Below, in pieces: positions 1 to 10,300 of a stretch of DNA of 64,000 nt. Source of the DNA: Kuschelorhynchus macadamiae (Eukaryota > Arthropoda > Insecta > Coleoptera > Curculionidae). The notes beneath the pieces were generated by a model. The model had not been told where the DNA came from and did not search any database. It saw nothing but the letters and a program-made list of their open reading frames with translations. The stretch lies in contig JAUTXW010002188.1 of the NCBI GenBank assembly GCA_030620095.1, forward strand, positions 53,501 to 117,500, written 5' to 3'. Made by a program: the position numbers and the translations under genes. How positions within the stretch are numbered: position 1 is the stretch's first letter; every line of letters begins with the position of its first letter.

Positions 1-2
1 AA

Positions 3-503
3 CTGCAGCAAAGCAAAAACCACATATGGGCAGTGAAATCATAAAATCAATTGTAGAAGCCTCGTTTTATCATCATTGGTTTTCAAACTGGTGTGAAAAA
101 TAATATTGCGAAAAATGCGAGTCATTTTCAGCATTGTAGTTTATTAAATTTGAAGGTGTATTTGAACTCTGATATGTTTCCATACGATAATCTAAATTTG
201 GACTTTGATAACAATAAATATGCGCTTGCGTATGAAATGTATCAGCAATTTCAAAAATCCTATTATTATAAAAATCAGAGTCATCCGTGTTATGACCCAA
301 CAACATACAAGACTAAAGCAGCATTAATTGTTGTTGACTGCTCACGTTAAGGTAAAGATGTCCTAAAAGGTGGAGCTGTTGATATTCGCATTGAATTCGA
401 AACAACTAAAACAATAACAAACAATACCTCAGCATTCTGTTTGATTCTACATGATCGTTTAGTCAAATACAATCCTTTAACTAGTACAGTTAAGGTATAT
501 TAA
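3..503 (+). pseudogene. Polinton major capsid protein, C-terminal part (element A)
   Basis: This is the C-terminal part of a double-jelly-roll major capsid protein, the shell protein of Maverick/Polinton and adintovirus-like elements. The evidence is internal: one frame from base 3 to the stop at 501-503 aligns with the C-terminal third of the capsid gene at 18690-19930. Shared blocks are IGFQ, the KVxLNSxxxPYxxLxL segment, the YEM..F..SYY segment and the terminal CLILHD..(F/V)xYNPLT motif. The frame has stops at 42-44, 54-56 and 348-350, so it is a decayed copy. The N-terminal two thirds lie outside the window. The gene directly downstream belongs to the same family as the gene downstream of the capsid in element B, so order is conserved. 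Homology is seen directly; the capsid role is known from the family. Confidence 0.85.
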
Positions 504-535
504 ATTTCAAAGTGTCAAAAGTAAAACGTCAGTCA
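495..535 (+). promoter_or_regulatory. Possible TATA plus TCAGTC initiator after the capsid pseudogene
   Basis: A TATATTAA box near 495-502 is followed about 35 bases later by TCAGTC (529-534), the arthropod initiator form. It lies between the capsid remnant and the next plus-strand gene. The TATA box overlaps the capsid stop codon. Spacing is seen; function is inferred. Confidence 0.4.
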
Positions 536-555
536 TCGATTGTTCGCGGTAAAAA

Positions 556-1221
556 GTGGAGCAGTCTCAGCAGCAGCAGCAGCAAAATCAGTATAGTGAA
601 CATTTTGTAAAGAGTCATGTTTGTAATAGATATACAAGAAATCACGTGAAATGGTTAACTAACAACGTATATGGCTTGGAATGGTCAAACGATGCTTTTG
701 AAAATTTGGAATATGAAAATTTGACTGAGTTTATAAAAGATTTTTTTGAAGAAAATGGATATGACACTGTGGACTCTTGGAATAACGACTACACCGACAA
801 TATCATTGCAGTAAAGGGAAATCAAAAATTGGAGTGGTTGACCCGATTATTGTTCAAAACAAATTACAGCGTTATTGATTTGGAAATAAGAGGATGTCCA
901 CCCTTGGCCGAATTACAAAATGTATTCAAGTCGTATCGTTGTCAGCAACATGATAGTAATACATTAAATTGTACCGTATTTAATTTATATTATTGGAATA
1001 TATTTAAATGTAGAAATTGTAATGGAGATCGAAATAAAAAACTAAAATATTATGTAAATTGTATTTATTCAAATCGTTATCCTACTTTTAGACATGTTAT
1101 TTTTTTCAGACATATCATTGCTAAGGTGTCTACTTTCAATACATTTTCAAGGCGTCTTTCTATATATTTATCACGACGATTAAGATTTCTTGGAATACAA
1201 TTTTCAATTTTCTTCATTTGA
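556..1221 (+). pseudogene. Element A copy of the post-capsid conserved gene (DIQGF family), tandem copy 1
   Basis: The frame starts with a Gln-rich stretch and lacks an ATG, so the true start is missing or in another exon. From about residue 25 it matches the protein at 20122-20575: WLTNN/WLMKN, a VKG..K segment, a conserved Pro-Leu (CPPLAELQ), and a terminal C..H......C..xVxxLYxW block. Both genes sit immediately after a major capsid gene. The family recurs, as I remember it, in arthropod Polintons and has no established function. Relative to the second tandem copy, this one lacks 9 bases (three codons of a LENVF block) near 976. The last 50 or so codons overlap the convergent minus-strand gene and are probably not native sequence. 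Confidence 0.55.
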
Positions 1222-2549
1222 TTCATTTGAATTGTATGTAACGAATTATTTTGCCAAAATAAAGCAGTTTCACATATAACTAAATCAAAATTAGTTATCG
1301 TATGTATAATTAGTTCTTCAAAAGTTAAATGGTTAGAGTTTTCTTTCAAAAATTTTGTTGAGTAATTATTTACAGTTGTTATACTTTGTACACTTCTATA
1401 ACCATTTTCCTTAAGTTTCTCTATCAATTATATTTAAAATCAATAAACATACCGCTTCACATACAGGACTAAGTTCAATAAACATGTCAATATCTGCGTA
1501 AGTTTTGGTTTGACCTACAAAATAACTAGGATAACTAACGGCTACAAAGAATCTACACGGACAAGATTTTAGTAATAGGTTAATGATTTTTACCTCATCG
1601 AGAACCTCAGCACCTATCACATCATGTAATGATTTTGAAGTCCAACACAAATTAAGCTTTGGTAATTATAACCTTCTATCAAAGTTAGTTGGTTTTTCTG
1701 TAATAAAAGAATAAATATACTATTCTAACTATATTTAAATCTGAAAAAAGAACACTCAAATTAGTAAAATTAATTTACATTTGTTTGTTGTTGCTGTTGC
1801 TCTTCATCCTCGCTGGAGGAATAGACCTCCTCCACAGTAAAATTTTGCCGTTTCGACGACGACAACAACAACGACGATGATGATGTTGATGGTAGTGTTC
1901 GTCGTTGCTGCTCACTAACAGTTGTTTCCACATCCTTGTCCACAAGATTAAATTTGAACCGTTTTACCACTCTTTCGAGTATCCTAAATTCCTCATCACT
2001 ATTGATTTTTGTCCGTAGATAGCGTTCGGGGAGATTTCCAAATTTTCGTTTTAAGGTTTTTCTCCGGGGACTATAGGTAAGGTGTATAACACCATATCCG
2101 AAAGGAAAAAAAACCTTCTCTAAATACAAGTTTTATAACACCTCATAGGAATCATTTTTATATATTCAGTATTTTTGCAAAAATAAAAAATATTGCTTCA
2201 CTGAAAAGCTTCCAAAATTAAAAAAAAAACTGTAAATGTAGATCGAGAAAAAAATTCTGGAATAAAATAAAAATTATAGGTATGGCAGGCTAGGCAACTA
2301 CTGCACCATCAATGCTATATAAATTTATGGAATATATAAAATAAGCTACAGCACCTAGCTAAACTAATTCATGCACAAAATGTAATAAAAGGAGCTGTTA
2401 TTGTAATAAATGGTACGTTCACTAACACTTTAAAAAAAAATAACAAATACTTACTGAAAAAGCTGTTTCATAACAACCAATACGTGACGCACAGGAAAGT
2501 TTATTTTATCCTCAGAAAATACGACAAGTGTACTGGGTACTGTTGCCAT
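1077..2549 (-). pseudogene. Spliced nucleotidyltransferase-like accessory gene, copy 1
   Basis: This is a multi-exon gene. Exon 1 (2549-2455) begins with ATG in a good context, encodes about 31 residues starting MATVPSTLVVF and ends at a consensus donor (GTAAGT, 2454-2449). A middle exon ends at 1779 with donor GTAAAT and encodes a basic, then Ser/Glu/Gln-rich protein segment. An 81-nt intron (1778-1698, ending TTACAG) leads to the last exon, which has a YADIDMFIEL segment typical of the D-x-D part of nucleotidyltransferase folds and a later FDLVICETALFW block. A frameshift near 1411-1427, shared with copy 2, splits the last exon. A second one near 1648, unique to this copy, disrupts it further. 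How exon 1 joins the middle exon is unresolved. The NTase assignment rests on motif spacing only. Confidence 0.45.
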
Positions 2550-2593
2550 CTTGAGTATTTTCGTTTGGCTGTTTCCATAACGGATAGATAGAG

Positions 2594-2631
2594 AACTGAT
2601 ACCAAACGGAAACTCTGGACGAGTATAAATA
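2594..2631 (-). promoter_or_regulatory. TATA box plus TCAGTT initiator, accessory gene copy 1
   Basis: On the minus strand TATTTATA (2631-2624) is followed by TCAGTT (2599-2594), 34 bases from TATA start to initiator A. The ATG of exon 1 lies about 48 bases downstream. This matches the arthropod TATA/Inr architecture and is repeated in the second unit. Confidence 0.6.
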
Positions 2632-2734
2632 CAAATTTATCATCGAAAAAATTAACAATTTTGACGTAGATGACGATTAAAGTATTCATTAATTCAAAAT
2701 TTCCAACAAAATTTGCTGCGTTACATATTGTAAC

Positions 2735-3286
2735 ATCACGTGAAATGGTTAACTAACAACGTATATGGCTTGGAATGGTCAAACGATGCTTTTGAAAATT
2801 TGGAATATGAAAATTTGACTGAGTTTATAAAAGATTTTTTTGAAGAAAATGGATATGACACTGTGGACTCTTGGAATAACGACTACACCGACAATATCAT
2901 TGCAGTAAAGGGAAATCAAAAATTGGAGTGGTTGACTGGAAATAAGAGGATGTCCACCCTTGGCCGAATTACAAAATGTATTCAAGTCGTATCGTTGTCA
3001 GCAACATGATAGTAATACATTAAATTGTACCTTGGAAAATGTATTTAATTTATATTATTGGAATATATTTAAATGTAGAAATTGTAATGGAGATCGAAAT
3101 AAAAAACTAAAATATTATGTAAATTGTATTTATTCAAATCGTTATCCTACTTTTAGACATGTTATTTTTTTCAGACATATCATTGCTAAGGTGTCTACTT
3201 TCAATACATTTTCAAGGCGTCTTTCTATATATTTATCACGACGATTAAGATTTCTTGGAATACAATTTTCAATTTTCTTCATTTGA
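2735..3286 (+). pseudogene. Second tandem copy of the post-capsid gene, truncated at both ends
   Basis: This is the duplicated 3' part of the gene at 556-1221. It lacks the Gln-rich N-terminus because the duplication starts inside the gene. A 38-base deletion after the VKG..KLEWLT segment (near 2938) shifts the frame, so the reading splits into 2740-3009 and 2960-3286. It retains the LENVF block lost from copy 1. It has no start codon or promoter of its own and is almost certainly non-functional. Confidence 0.7.
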
Positions 3287-4615
3287 TTCATTTGAATTGT
3301 ATGTAACGAATTATTTTGCCAAAATAAAGCAGTTTCACATATAACTAAATCAAAATTAGTTATCGTATGTATAATTAGTTCTTCAAAAGTTAAATGGTTA
3401 GAGTTTTCTTTCAAAAATTTTGTTGAGTAATTATTTACAGTTGTTATACTTTGTACACTTCTATAACCATTTTCCTTAAGTTTCTCTATCAATTATATTT
3501 AAAATCAATAAACATACCGCTTCACATACAGGACTAAGTTCAATAAACATGTCAATATCTGCGTAAGTTTTGGTTTGACCTACAAAATAACTAGGATAAC
3601 TAACGGCTACAAAGAATCTACACGGACAAGATTTTAGTAATAGGTTAATGATTTTTACCTCATCGAGAACCTCAACACCAATCACATCATGTAATGATTT
3701 TGAAGTCCAACACTTTTTTAAGCTTTGGTAATTATAACCTTCTATCAAAGTTAGTTGGTTTTTCTGTAATAAAAGAATAAATATACTATTCTAACTATAT
3801 TTAAATCTGAAAAAAGAACACTCAAATTAGTAAAATTAATTTACATTTGTTTGTTGTTGCTGTTGCTCTTCATCCTCGCTGGAGGAATAGACCTCCTCCA
3901 CAGTAAAATTTTGCCGTTTCGACGACGACAACAACAACGACGATGATGATGTTGATGGTAGTGTTCGTCGTTGCTGCTCACTAACAGTTGTTTCCACATC
4001 CTTGTCCACAAGATTAAATTTGAACCGTTTTACCACTCTTTCGAGTATCCTAAATTCCTCATCACTATTGATTTTTGTCCGTAGATAGCGTTCGGGGAGA
4101 TTTCCAAATTTTCGTTTTAAGGTTTTTCTCCGGGGACTATAGGTAAGGTGTATAACACCATATCCGAAAGGAAAAAAAAACCTTCTCTAAATACAAGTTT
4201 TATAACACCTCATAGGAATCATTTTTATATATTCAGTATTTTTGCAAAAATAAAAAATATTGCTTCACTGAAAAGCTTCCAAAATTAAAAAAAAACTGTA
4301 AATGTAGATCGAGAAAAAAATTCTGGAATAAAATAAAAATTATAGGTATGGCAGGCTAGGCAACTACTGCACCATCAATGCTATATAAATTTATGGAATA
4401 TATAAAATAAGCTACAGCACCTAGCTAAACTAATTCATGCACAAAATGTAATAAAAGGAGCTGTTATTGTAATAAATGGTACGTTCACTAACACTTTAAA
4501 AAAAAATAACAAATACTTACTGAAAAAGCTGTTTCATAACAACCAATACGTGACGCACAGGAAAGTTTATTTTATCCTCAGAAAATACGACAAGTGTACT
4601 GGGTACTGTTGCCAT
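3142..4615 (-). pseudogene. Spliced nucleotidyltransferase-like accessory gene, copy 2
   Basis: This is the second copy of the minus-strand accessory gene, better preserved than copy 1. Exon 1 is 4615-4521 and ends at a GTAAGT donor. The middle exon ends at the GTAAAT donor near 3844. The last exon starts at 3763 after TTACAG and stays open to 3476, including the YADIDMFIEL motif, because this copy lacks the single-base indel seen upstream in copy 1. A homopolymer in the middle exon is one A longer here than in copy 1, restoring a continuous frame back to a TTTAG acceptor. The frameshift near 3476-3492 is shared by both copies and so predates the duplication. The product is unknown; an NTase-like fold is my inference. 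Confidence 0.45.
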
Positions 4616-4659
4616 CTTGAGTATTTTCGTTTGGCTGTTTCCATAACGGATAGATAGAG

Positions 4660-4697
4660 AACTGATACCAAACGGAAACTCTGGACGAGTATAAATA
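4660..4697 (-). promoter_or_regulatory. TATA box plus initiator, accessory gene copy 2
   Basis: This is the duplicate of the promoter at 2594-2631, with TATTTATA and TCAGTT at identical spacing upstream of the exon 1 ATG at 4615. Confidence 0.55.
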
Positions 4698-4871
4698 CAA
4701 ATTTATCATCGAAAAAATTAACAATTTTGACGTAGATGACGATTAAAGTATTCATTAATTCAAAATTTCCAACAAAATTTGCTGCGTTACATATTGTAAC
4801 ACCACGTCCACAGTAAATGTTTCTTTATCTTTTATCATAATTACTAACAAAAACAGAAATTTTCCTAATAT

Positions 4872-5036
4872 TTTGCAACGTGACTTGTATTCGATAACGA
4901 AAAAGAAAAATGCAATGTACGTCGTGCAACGTGACTTGTATTTGCTAACGGAAACAAAAAATGCAATGTAGGTCATGCAACGTGACCTATATTTGATAAA
5001 ACATGTTTTTGGTGTAACGTGACTTATCTTCTGGAA
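4872..5036. repeat. About 50-bp tandem repeat with CAACGTGAC core
   Basis: At least three imperfect units carry the core CAACGTGACTTGTATT followed by a purine-rich spacer and ATGCAATGTA. A fourth partial unit (TAACGTGACTTAT) ends near 5030. The array lies at the junction between the accessory block and the truncated PolB, where an element end might be expected. Confidence 0.7.
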
Positions 5037-5120
5037 AATTTTAAATATACGTGATTATACCATGCTACTTTGTGTGTGTGTTTTCAATAGAAATGACGCG
5101 AATGATTGATAAGAGTTTTG

Positions 5121-5160
5121 TATATAAATTATCATGCACACACCGAACTTATTCACACTG
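5121..5160 (+). promoter_or_regulatory. TATA region of the truncated PolB gene
   Basis: TATATAAA at 5121-5128 has TTCACAC about 31 bases downstream and GCAGTC about 41 bases downstream. The PolB ATG (5212) follows in an AAAATGTC context. The initiator position is ambiguous. Confidence 0.4.
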
Positions 5161-5211
5161 CAGTCTTTGTAGTCCTTCTTGCCACTACACTAAAAGAAAA
5201 CAAAAACCAAA

Positions 5212-6094
5212 ATGTCGTCCAGCAGCAACAAAGTCCTAGATTCATTTCCAAGTGAGGCAATCCAGAAAACTGAAATGGTAAGTAGATTACTTAAAACAAA
5301 AGAAGATTACCAAAAACATATTCGTTAAAAAAATCAATTGCCATTATTAAAAAATGTTTAAAAAATAGTTCATGTGTTTCTAGTTATAGTAGAGCGGAAA
5401 GTAATTTGTCAATTTTAAAACACTTTTTATTACGTTTTAAATTGCATTTAAAAAATAACAAGGGTCTATTAAAAAGAAAATTAGTTTGGGAAGATATTGA
5501 TTGTTGTCTTAAAGGGAGAATAAAAACGGGAATTATTAAAAATTTAAAGATAAAAGAAACAAGGGAGTTTTTAAATAGTGCTTTTCGTATTTTTTCAAAC
5601 AGGATTAAAACTGAACTTAAAAATTCTATGATTAAAGTAAATGTTGCGTTTTCAGGTTTATTTATAAAACCTCAAAATTTAGAAAAATCCGCTAAACATT
5701 TTACAGCGAAAAATTCACTAATTGAACCATCTACGAATCTGACTGAATGGTATAAGATACAAATTACTGAGAAGATTTTGTGAAATTTGGTAAAACAAAA
5801 AGTGTTATCAATATTAAAAATAAAGACGTTTATTGTTTTTTGTGGGCTATCATACGTGGACCCAGAAAAGGCAAAAACGTTTCACGCACGTCATCTTATG
5901 ATCATTTCAGTCACTATTTGAAATATGACGGAATTCAATTTCCAATTGCTCTAAAAGATATTTCCAATTTTGAAAGAATGAACAACTTAGCTATTAATGT
6001 TTTTTGTTTAAGAAAGAGAGAAATTTTACCCTTATTATTAAGCAAAATAGAATATTTTACAGACACTCTACCGTGGGGATATAACAATGTTTAG
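5212..6094 (+). pseudogene. PolB with catalytic core deleted: N-terminal region joined to C-terminal tail
   Basis: The frame from ATG 5212 begins MSSSSNKVLDSF. After a frameshift in an A-run near 5327 it continues through a region I recognise as the N-terminal extension of arthropod Polinton PolB (KVNVAFSG, FTAKNS, NLTEWY). A second change of frame near 5783 leads into a segment paralogous to 7960-8190 of the other PolB: VINI...CF.WA, SSY.H, G(I)..P..LKDI..F, N..INV. About 15 residues later the sequence jumps to TDTLPWGY and a stop at 6092-6094, resembling the extreme C-terminus of the family. Exonuclease and polymerase motifs are absent. The C-terminal match is by recalled family consensus; the N-terminal match is partly internal. 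The gene cannot encode a polymerase. Confidence 0.7.
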
Positions 6095-6509
6095 TTTCAT
6101 TTATTCTTCTTTTGTTACGGGTACTCTACTATATTCAAAAATTCCTTCTCATCCAGTTAAGAGGTAAATAGTTGTATTTTAAATATAAATTCAATATTTA
6201 AATTAAAAATATTATTTCAGACCACGACTGATATCAAATATTTTGGAGGCAAATGATCGCAAAAGATTTCACTTCAACTTGACCCCTGTCAAATATACTA
6301 CCGCTACTACTACAAGACAAAATAGACGGATTAAATTAGATGACGGATCACAACGACAACACGAACCATTAGCTGCAATTTACTGTCACCTCTGTAAGCT
6401 ACATTTCTGCTTTTGTCAGGAATCAATTCGTATTCACAGAACACGGCCATTTGTTGGAACGACGTCGGAACTTGACTTGTACTGCAAGAAATCAACACCC
6501 CTGTCATAG
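6087..6509 (+). CDS. Two-exon gene with Cys/His-rich C-terminus, unknown function
   Basis: Exon 1 (6087-6163) starts with an ATG overlapping the PolB stop and encodes MFSFIYSSFV and onward. It ends at a GTAAAT donor. A 57-nt intron ends in TATTTCAG at 6220. The 77-nt exon leaves phase 2 and exon 2 keeps the frame open to 6509, giving about 121 residues. The C-terminal part has CHLCKLHFCFC followed by two histidines, a possible zinc-binding cluster. I do not recognise the family. The fit of donor, acceptor and phase is seen in the sequence; expression is not shown. A further exon may start at 6529. Confidence 0.45.
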
Positions 6510-6528
6510 AATTGTTTTTTTGTTATAG

Positions 6529-6783
6529 CTACATCATAGCTCTCCGATTCCCACCAAACAACAGTTTTTGGATACCAAAAGTAACCTCGTGACAAACGAA
6601 ATGGACAAATGTTTTCATCTTTATCAAGCACAGCCTCAAGATGATTGGGGATGGCGACAGATGGATGAAGATTATTTCTATGCTAACATCAGTGACAACT
6701 CGACTCAAAATTACTGGACCCGAATTAAAATGGAAACTTCGTACAACATTGCACAATTTGCTTTTTACGAAACAAAGAAATGA
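6529..6783 (+). other. Possible additional exon or small ORF (unknown)
   Basis: A pyrimidine tract ending GTTATAG (6522-6528) is followed by a frame open to the stop at 6781-6783, about 84 residues, with DDWGWRQMDEDYF in the middle. It may be a third exon of the preceding gene, but no clear donor links them. An AATAAA occurs shortly after the stop. No family is recognised. Confidence 0.25.
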
Positions 6784-7090
6784 AAATTTCAAGAATAGTG
6801 TATTTATTAATATTGTTTTAATAAACATTATTTGAAAATATTGACTTTTTTTTATATTTCTATCTGAAAATTTAAATAAATCCAAATTATTTTAAAGCTG
6901 AGTTTTATTCCATTATTTTAATAGAAAAATTAGACCAGACTCGAACTCTTGTGACTCGAACACATTAATTTTAAATAGTTGAAAACAAATCTCGTTATAT
7001 TAATTATTTTAAGTGCTATACGTTTTTTTATCACCTGCTATAAGCTATTATTCGAAATAAATATTTAACTTATCTAAAAACAATTTTTTA

Positions 7091-7340
7091 TTGCTCATCT
7101 CAATACTACACAAAGATCTCCTTATCTACATCCTCGACCTTTTCTTATCTGCGAACCTGACCTTTAGTCTTACGTCGTCGAACACATTAATGAAAACAAG
7201 CTATTCTCGGTATTTTTCGAAAAACAAAAATTTTACGTATTTATTCAAACATTGCTCATCTCAATACTACACAAACATCTCCTTATCTACATCCTCGACT
7301 TTTTCTTGTCTGCGAACCTGACCTTTAGTCTTACGTCGAA
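7091..7340. repeat. About 85-bp direct duplication upstream of PolB
   Basis: The sequence at 7095-7180 (GCTCATCTCAATACTACACA onward, through ACCTTTAGTCTTACGTCG) recurs at 7254-7338 with few changes, at an offset of about 159. A shorter word, CGAACACATTAAT, occurs both at 6957 and 7179. This lies just before the PolB pseudogene, where an element terminus is expected, but I found no inverted counterpart at the right-hand side. Confidence 0.8.
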
Positions 7341-7365
7341 CGAAATATTTTTTCTTAATTTATAG

Positions 7366-10300
7366 ATTATACAAATATTGTAAAGAATGCAAGAAAAATA
7401 TAAACCAAAGTCTATGAGGTGGACATCTTCGATCTAGTGTGCACAAGAACAATTCCAAAATAGGCTTGGAGGAAGGTGTTGAAATTATCAAGTCGGCATT
7501 CAGGGAACGAATAATATCTTATAGGATTTCCTCACCCCAAAACTTCATAAGTGTGAACGAATATTTTCAACATTTGGAATACAAAATTGTACGTCTAATA
7601 GAACAAGAACTGTAGAAACATAAATGTATCAAGCTAAATATGGAACTGTTCGGTTTCTATTTTAACCCCAGCAGCGACAGCTATGATGTCAAATCTTTTA
7701 TTGCGCCATTCCAAGTCATTTGCCAGGGATATCAGACAAAAGAACTTTTAGAGCAAATCTGCACCATTATTGACCAGAAAGTTGACGAATTTGCAGAAAG
7801 AGATTAAGGTAAAGAATTTATTTTCTATTTTACAACGGCAACAAAAAAAGTAAATTTTAATTTTTACGTTGCAGGATGGGCTTTGATGAATTTACTTCAT
7901 TTAGAAATTAATATTAACAAGCACAATCCGGTGAGAGCCTCATCTTTTATCGAACTTCCTCAAGAGATCAAGAGACGTCAAGCTGTGATCAACATTAGGA
8001 ATGATGACTTTTGCTTCGCCTGGGCAGTTGTGTCTGCTCTTCACCAATCAAGCGGATTCGATTTTGAAACTTCATCCTACCCACACTACTCTTCTGTTTT
8101 GGATATGTCAGGTATAGAAATTCCAATGTTGCTAAAGAACATTAAGATTTTTAAAGAAAAAAATAACATTTCTATTAATGTATATGGATTAGAAATTATA
8201 AATCCTAAAAAGGGGTATGAAGTAATTGGTCCACTTTATTATTCATCGAATAAAAAAAATCAACATGTCAATTTATTGTTAATAAGTGATGACGATGAAA
8301 AAACTTTTCATTATTGCTATATTAAAGATTTATCAAAATTAGTTTCTGCACAAATGTCTAAACATCACGGAAAAAAATATATTTGCGACGGTTGTTTACA
8401 ATATTTCCCTACAGAAGAAAATTAATTACAACACAATAGCTATGATTGCGAACGAATTAACCTACCTTCTAAAGAAATAATAAAAGATAAGTTTGGAAAC
8501 TATTCATATGATAATATTTTGAAATTTGTAAATTATCATAAACAAATGAAAGTTCCTTTCGTGGTGTATGCAGATTTTGAATGCATTTTAAAGCCTTTAA
8601 ATAATGACAATGTTGACAAAAATCCTAATACTTCATACACCTTAAAACAATATGAACATATTCCACATTCATTTGCCTATTACGATAAATGTTCCTTCGT
8701 CGATAATTATTCTAAATTTTAAAGATATAGAGGTCAAAATTGTGATACATTATTTATAAATTTTTTAGAAAGAGACGCGTATAACATATACAATAAATTT
8801 TTAAAGGTTCCTAAAAAGATGATTCCTTTGAACGAACTGGACAAAATTTATCATAACTATGAAACAGTTTGTCATATTATAAACCTCTTTTAAATGATAG
8901 GGTTGCAGATCATTGTCATATAACTGGTCTTTATAGAGGTCCAGCTCATTCACTCTGCAACATAAATTACAGAATACCTAACTTTATTCCAGTTATATTG
9001 CATAATTTGCATAATTATGATTCTCATCTATTTCTTAAAAAATTATGCTTAAACAAAGAACAACTAACAGTTATCGCACAAAACAAGGAAAAATATATTT
9101 CATTTGAAAAGCTTATTCATGTGGATAACTATTTTGATAAAAAGACACAAAAGGCTAAGAAAAAAAATATATCGTTAAAGTTCATTGATTCTTTTCAATT
9201 TCTATACCATTCTTTACCAAAACTCTCTGAAAGCTTAAAAGATGAACAATGTAAAGAAATAAAAAACAATTCAATGATGAAGAAAGATTTAAACTTATTC
9301 GCCAAAAAGGTGTATTTCCTTACAATGATATTGATGATTATTTAAAATTAGAAGAAACAACTTTACCTCAGAAAGGGCAATTTTATAATACTTCAACGGA
9401 TGAGCACATCAGTGATGCAGAATATCAAAGAGCTGTAAAGGTTTGGCAATTGTTTAAATGTGAATCTCTTGGTCAATACTCCGACCTTTACTTACTCTCT
9501 GATACTTTACCTTTGGCAGATATTTTTGGAAATTTTAGAAGCACTTTTCCAGGTTTATCCTGGGAGGCGTGTTTGCGTTATACTGGAATAGAGTTAGAAT
9601 TGTTAACAGATCCAGATATGATACACTTCTTCAAAAAAAGCGTTCGCGGTGGTGTGAGCTCTTGCATTTGTAGAAAATCTGAAGCTAATAATCCATTTCT
9701 TTTAAATTTTGATCCTTTAAAGCCAACTAAATACATAATTTATTATGATGCAACAAATTTGTATGGTTATGTAATGTCACAGCACATTCCAACGGGAGAT
9801 TTTGTTTGGTTAACAGATAAAGAAATCAACGATTTAAATATTATGAATATTTCTAAAAAATCTAATAAGGAAAATTAGAAGTTGATTTAGAATATCCTAC
9901 AAGTCTACATTCCTATCATAACGATTTTCCGTTTTGTCCTGAAAACTTTAAACCGCCAAATTCTAAAGGCATAAAATTAATACCCAGTTTAAATGATAAA
10001 TCAAAATATATTATTCACTATCAGTTATTAAAACAATGTTTGGAACATGGACTCAAGTTGACTAAAGTTCATAGAGTTTTACAGTTTTCTCAATCTGATT
10101 GGTTGAAAAAATATATAGACTTGAATTCAAGATTAAGAAATGATCCAAAGAATGAATTTGATGTAATACTTACAAGTTGGCAAATAATAGTATTTATGGC
10201 AAGACTATGGAAAATGTTGATAGGAGAATTGACGTAAGACTTGTTACAGATTGGGAAAAAAATAGAAGAAAAAATGGTGCTGAGAATTTAATTGCAAAAC

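Larger units (their letters stand above)
641..4799. repeat. 2.07-2.09 kb tandem duplication (two units)
   Basis: Unit 1 (about 641-2734) and unit 2 (about 2735-4799) are near-identical direct repeats. The offset is 2094 at the start and 2065-2066 further in. Two indels explain the change: unit 2 lacks 38 bases present in unit 1 near 845-882, and unit 1 lacks 9 bases present in unit 2 near 3032. The breakpoints share the short word CACGT (ATCACGTG at 641 and 2735, ACCACGTCC at 4800), suggesting microhomology-mediated duplication. The unit carries the 3' part of the plus-strand accessory gene and the whole minus-strand accessory gene with its promoter. Confidence 0.95.

Noticed and set aside
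1077..1427. ENY2/SUS1-like protein on the minus strand
   Set aside because: The LTFEEL block at first suggested ENY2, but the spacing is off by four residues and the segment reads better as the C-terminal part of the NTase-like last exon after a frameshift.
6529..6885. 118-codon minus-strand frame
   Set aside because: No motif; lies opposite a coding-like plus frame with a splice acceptor.
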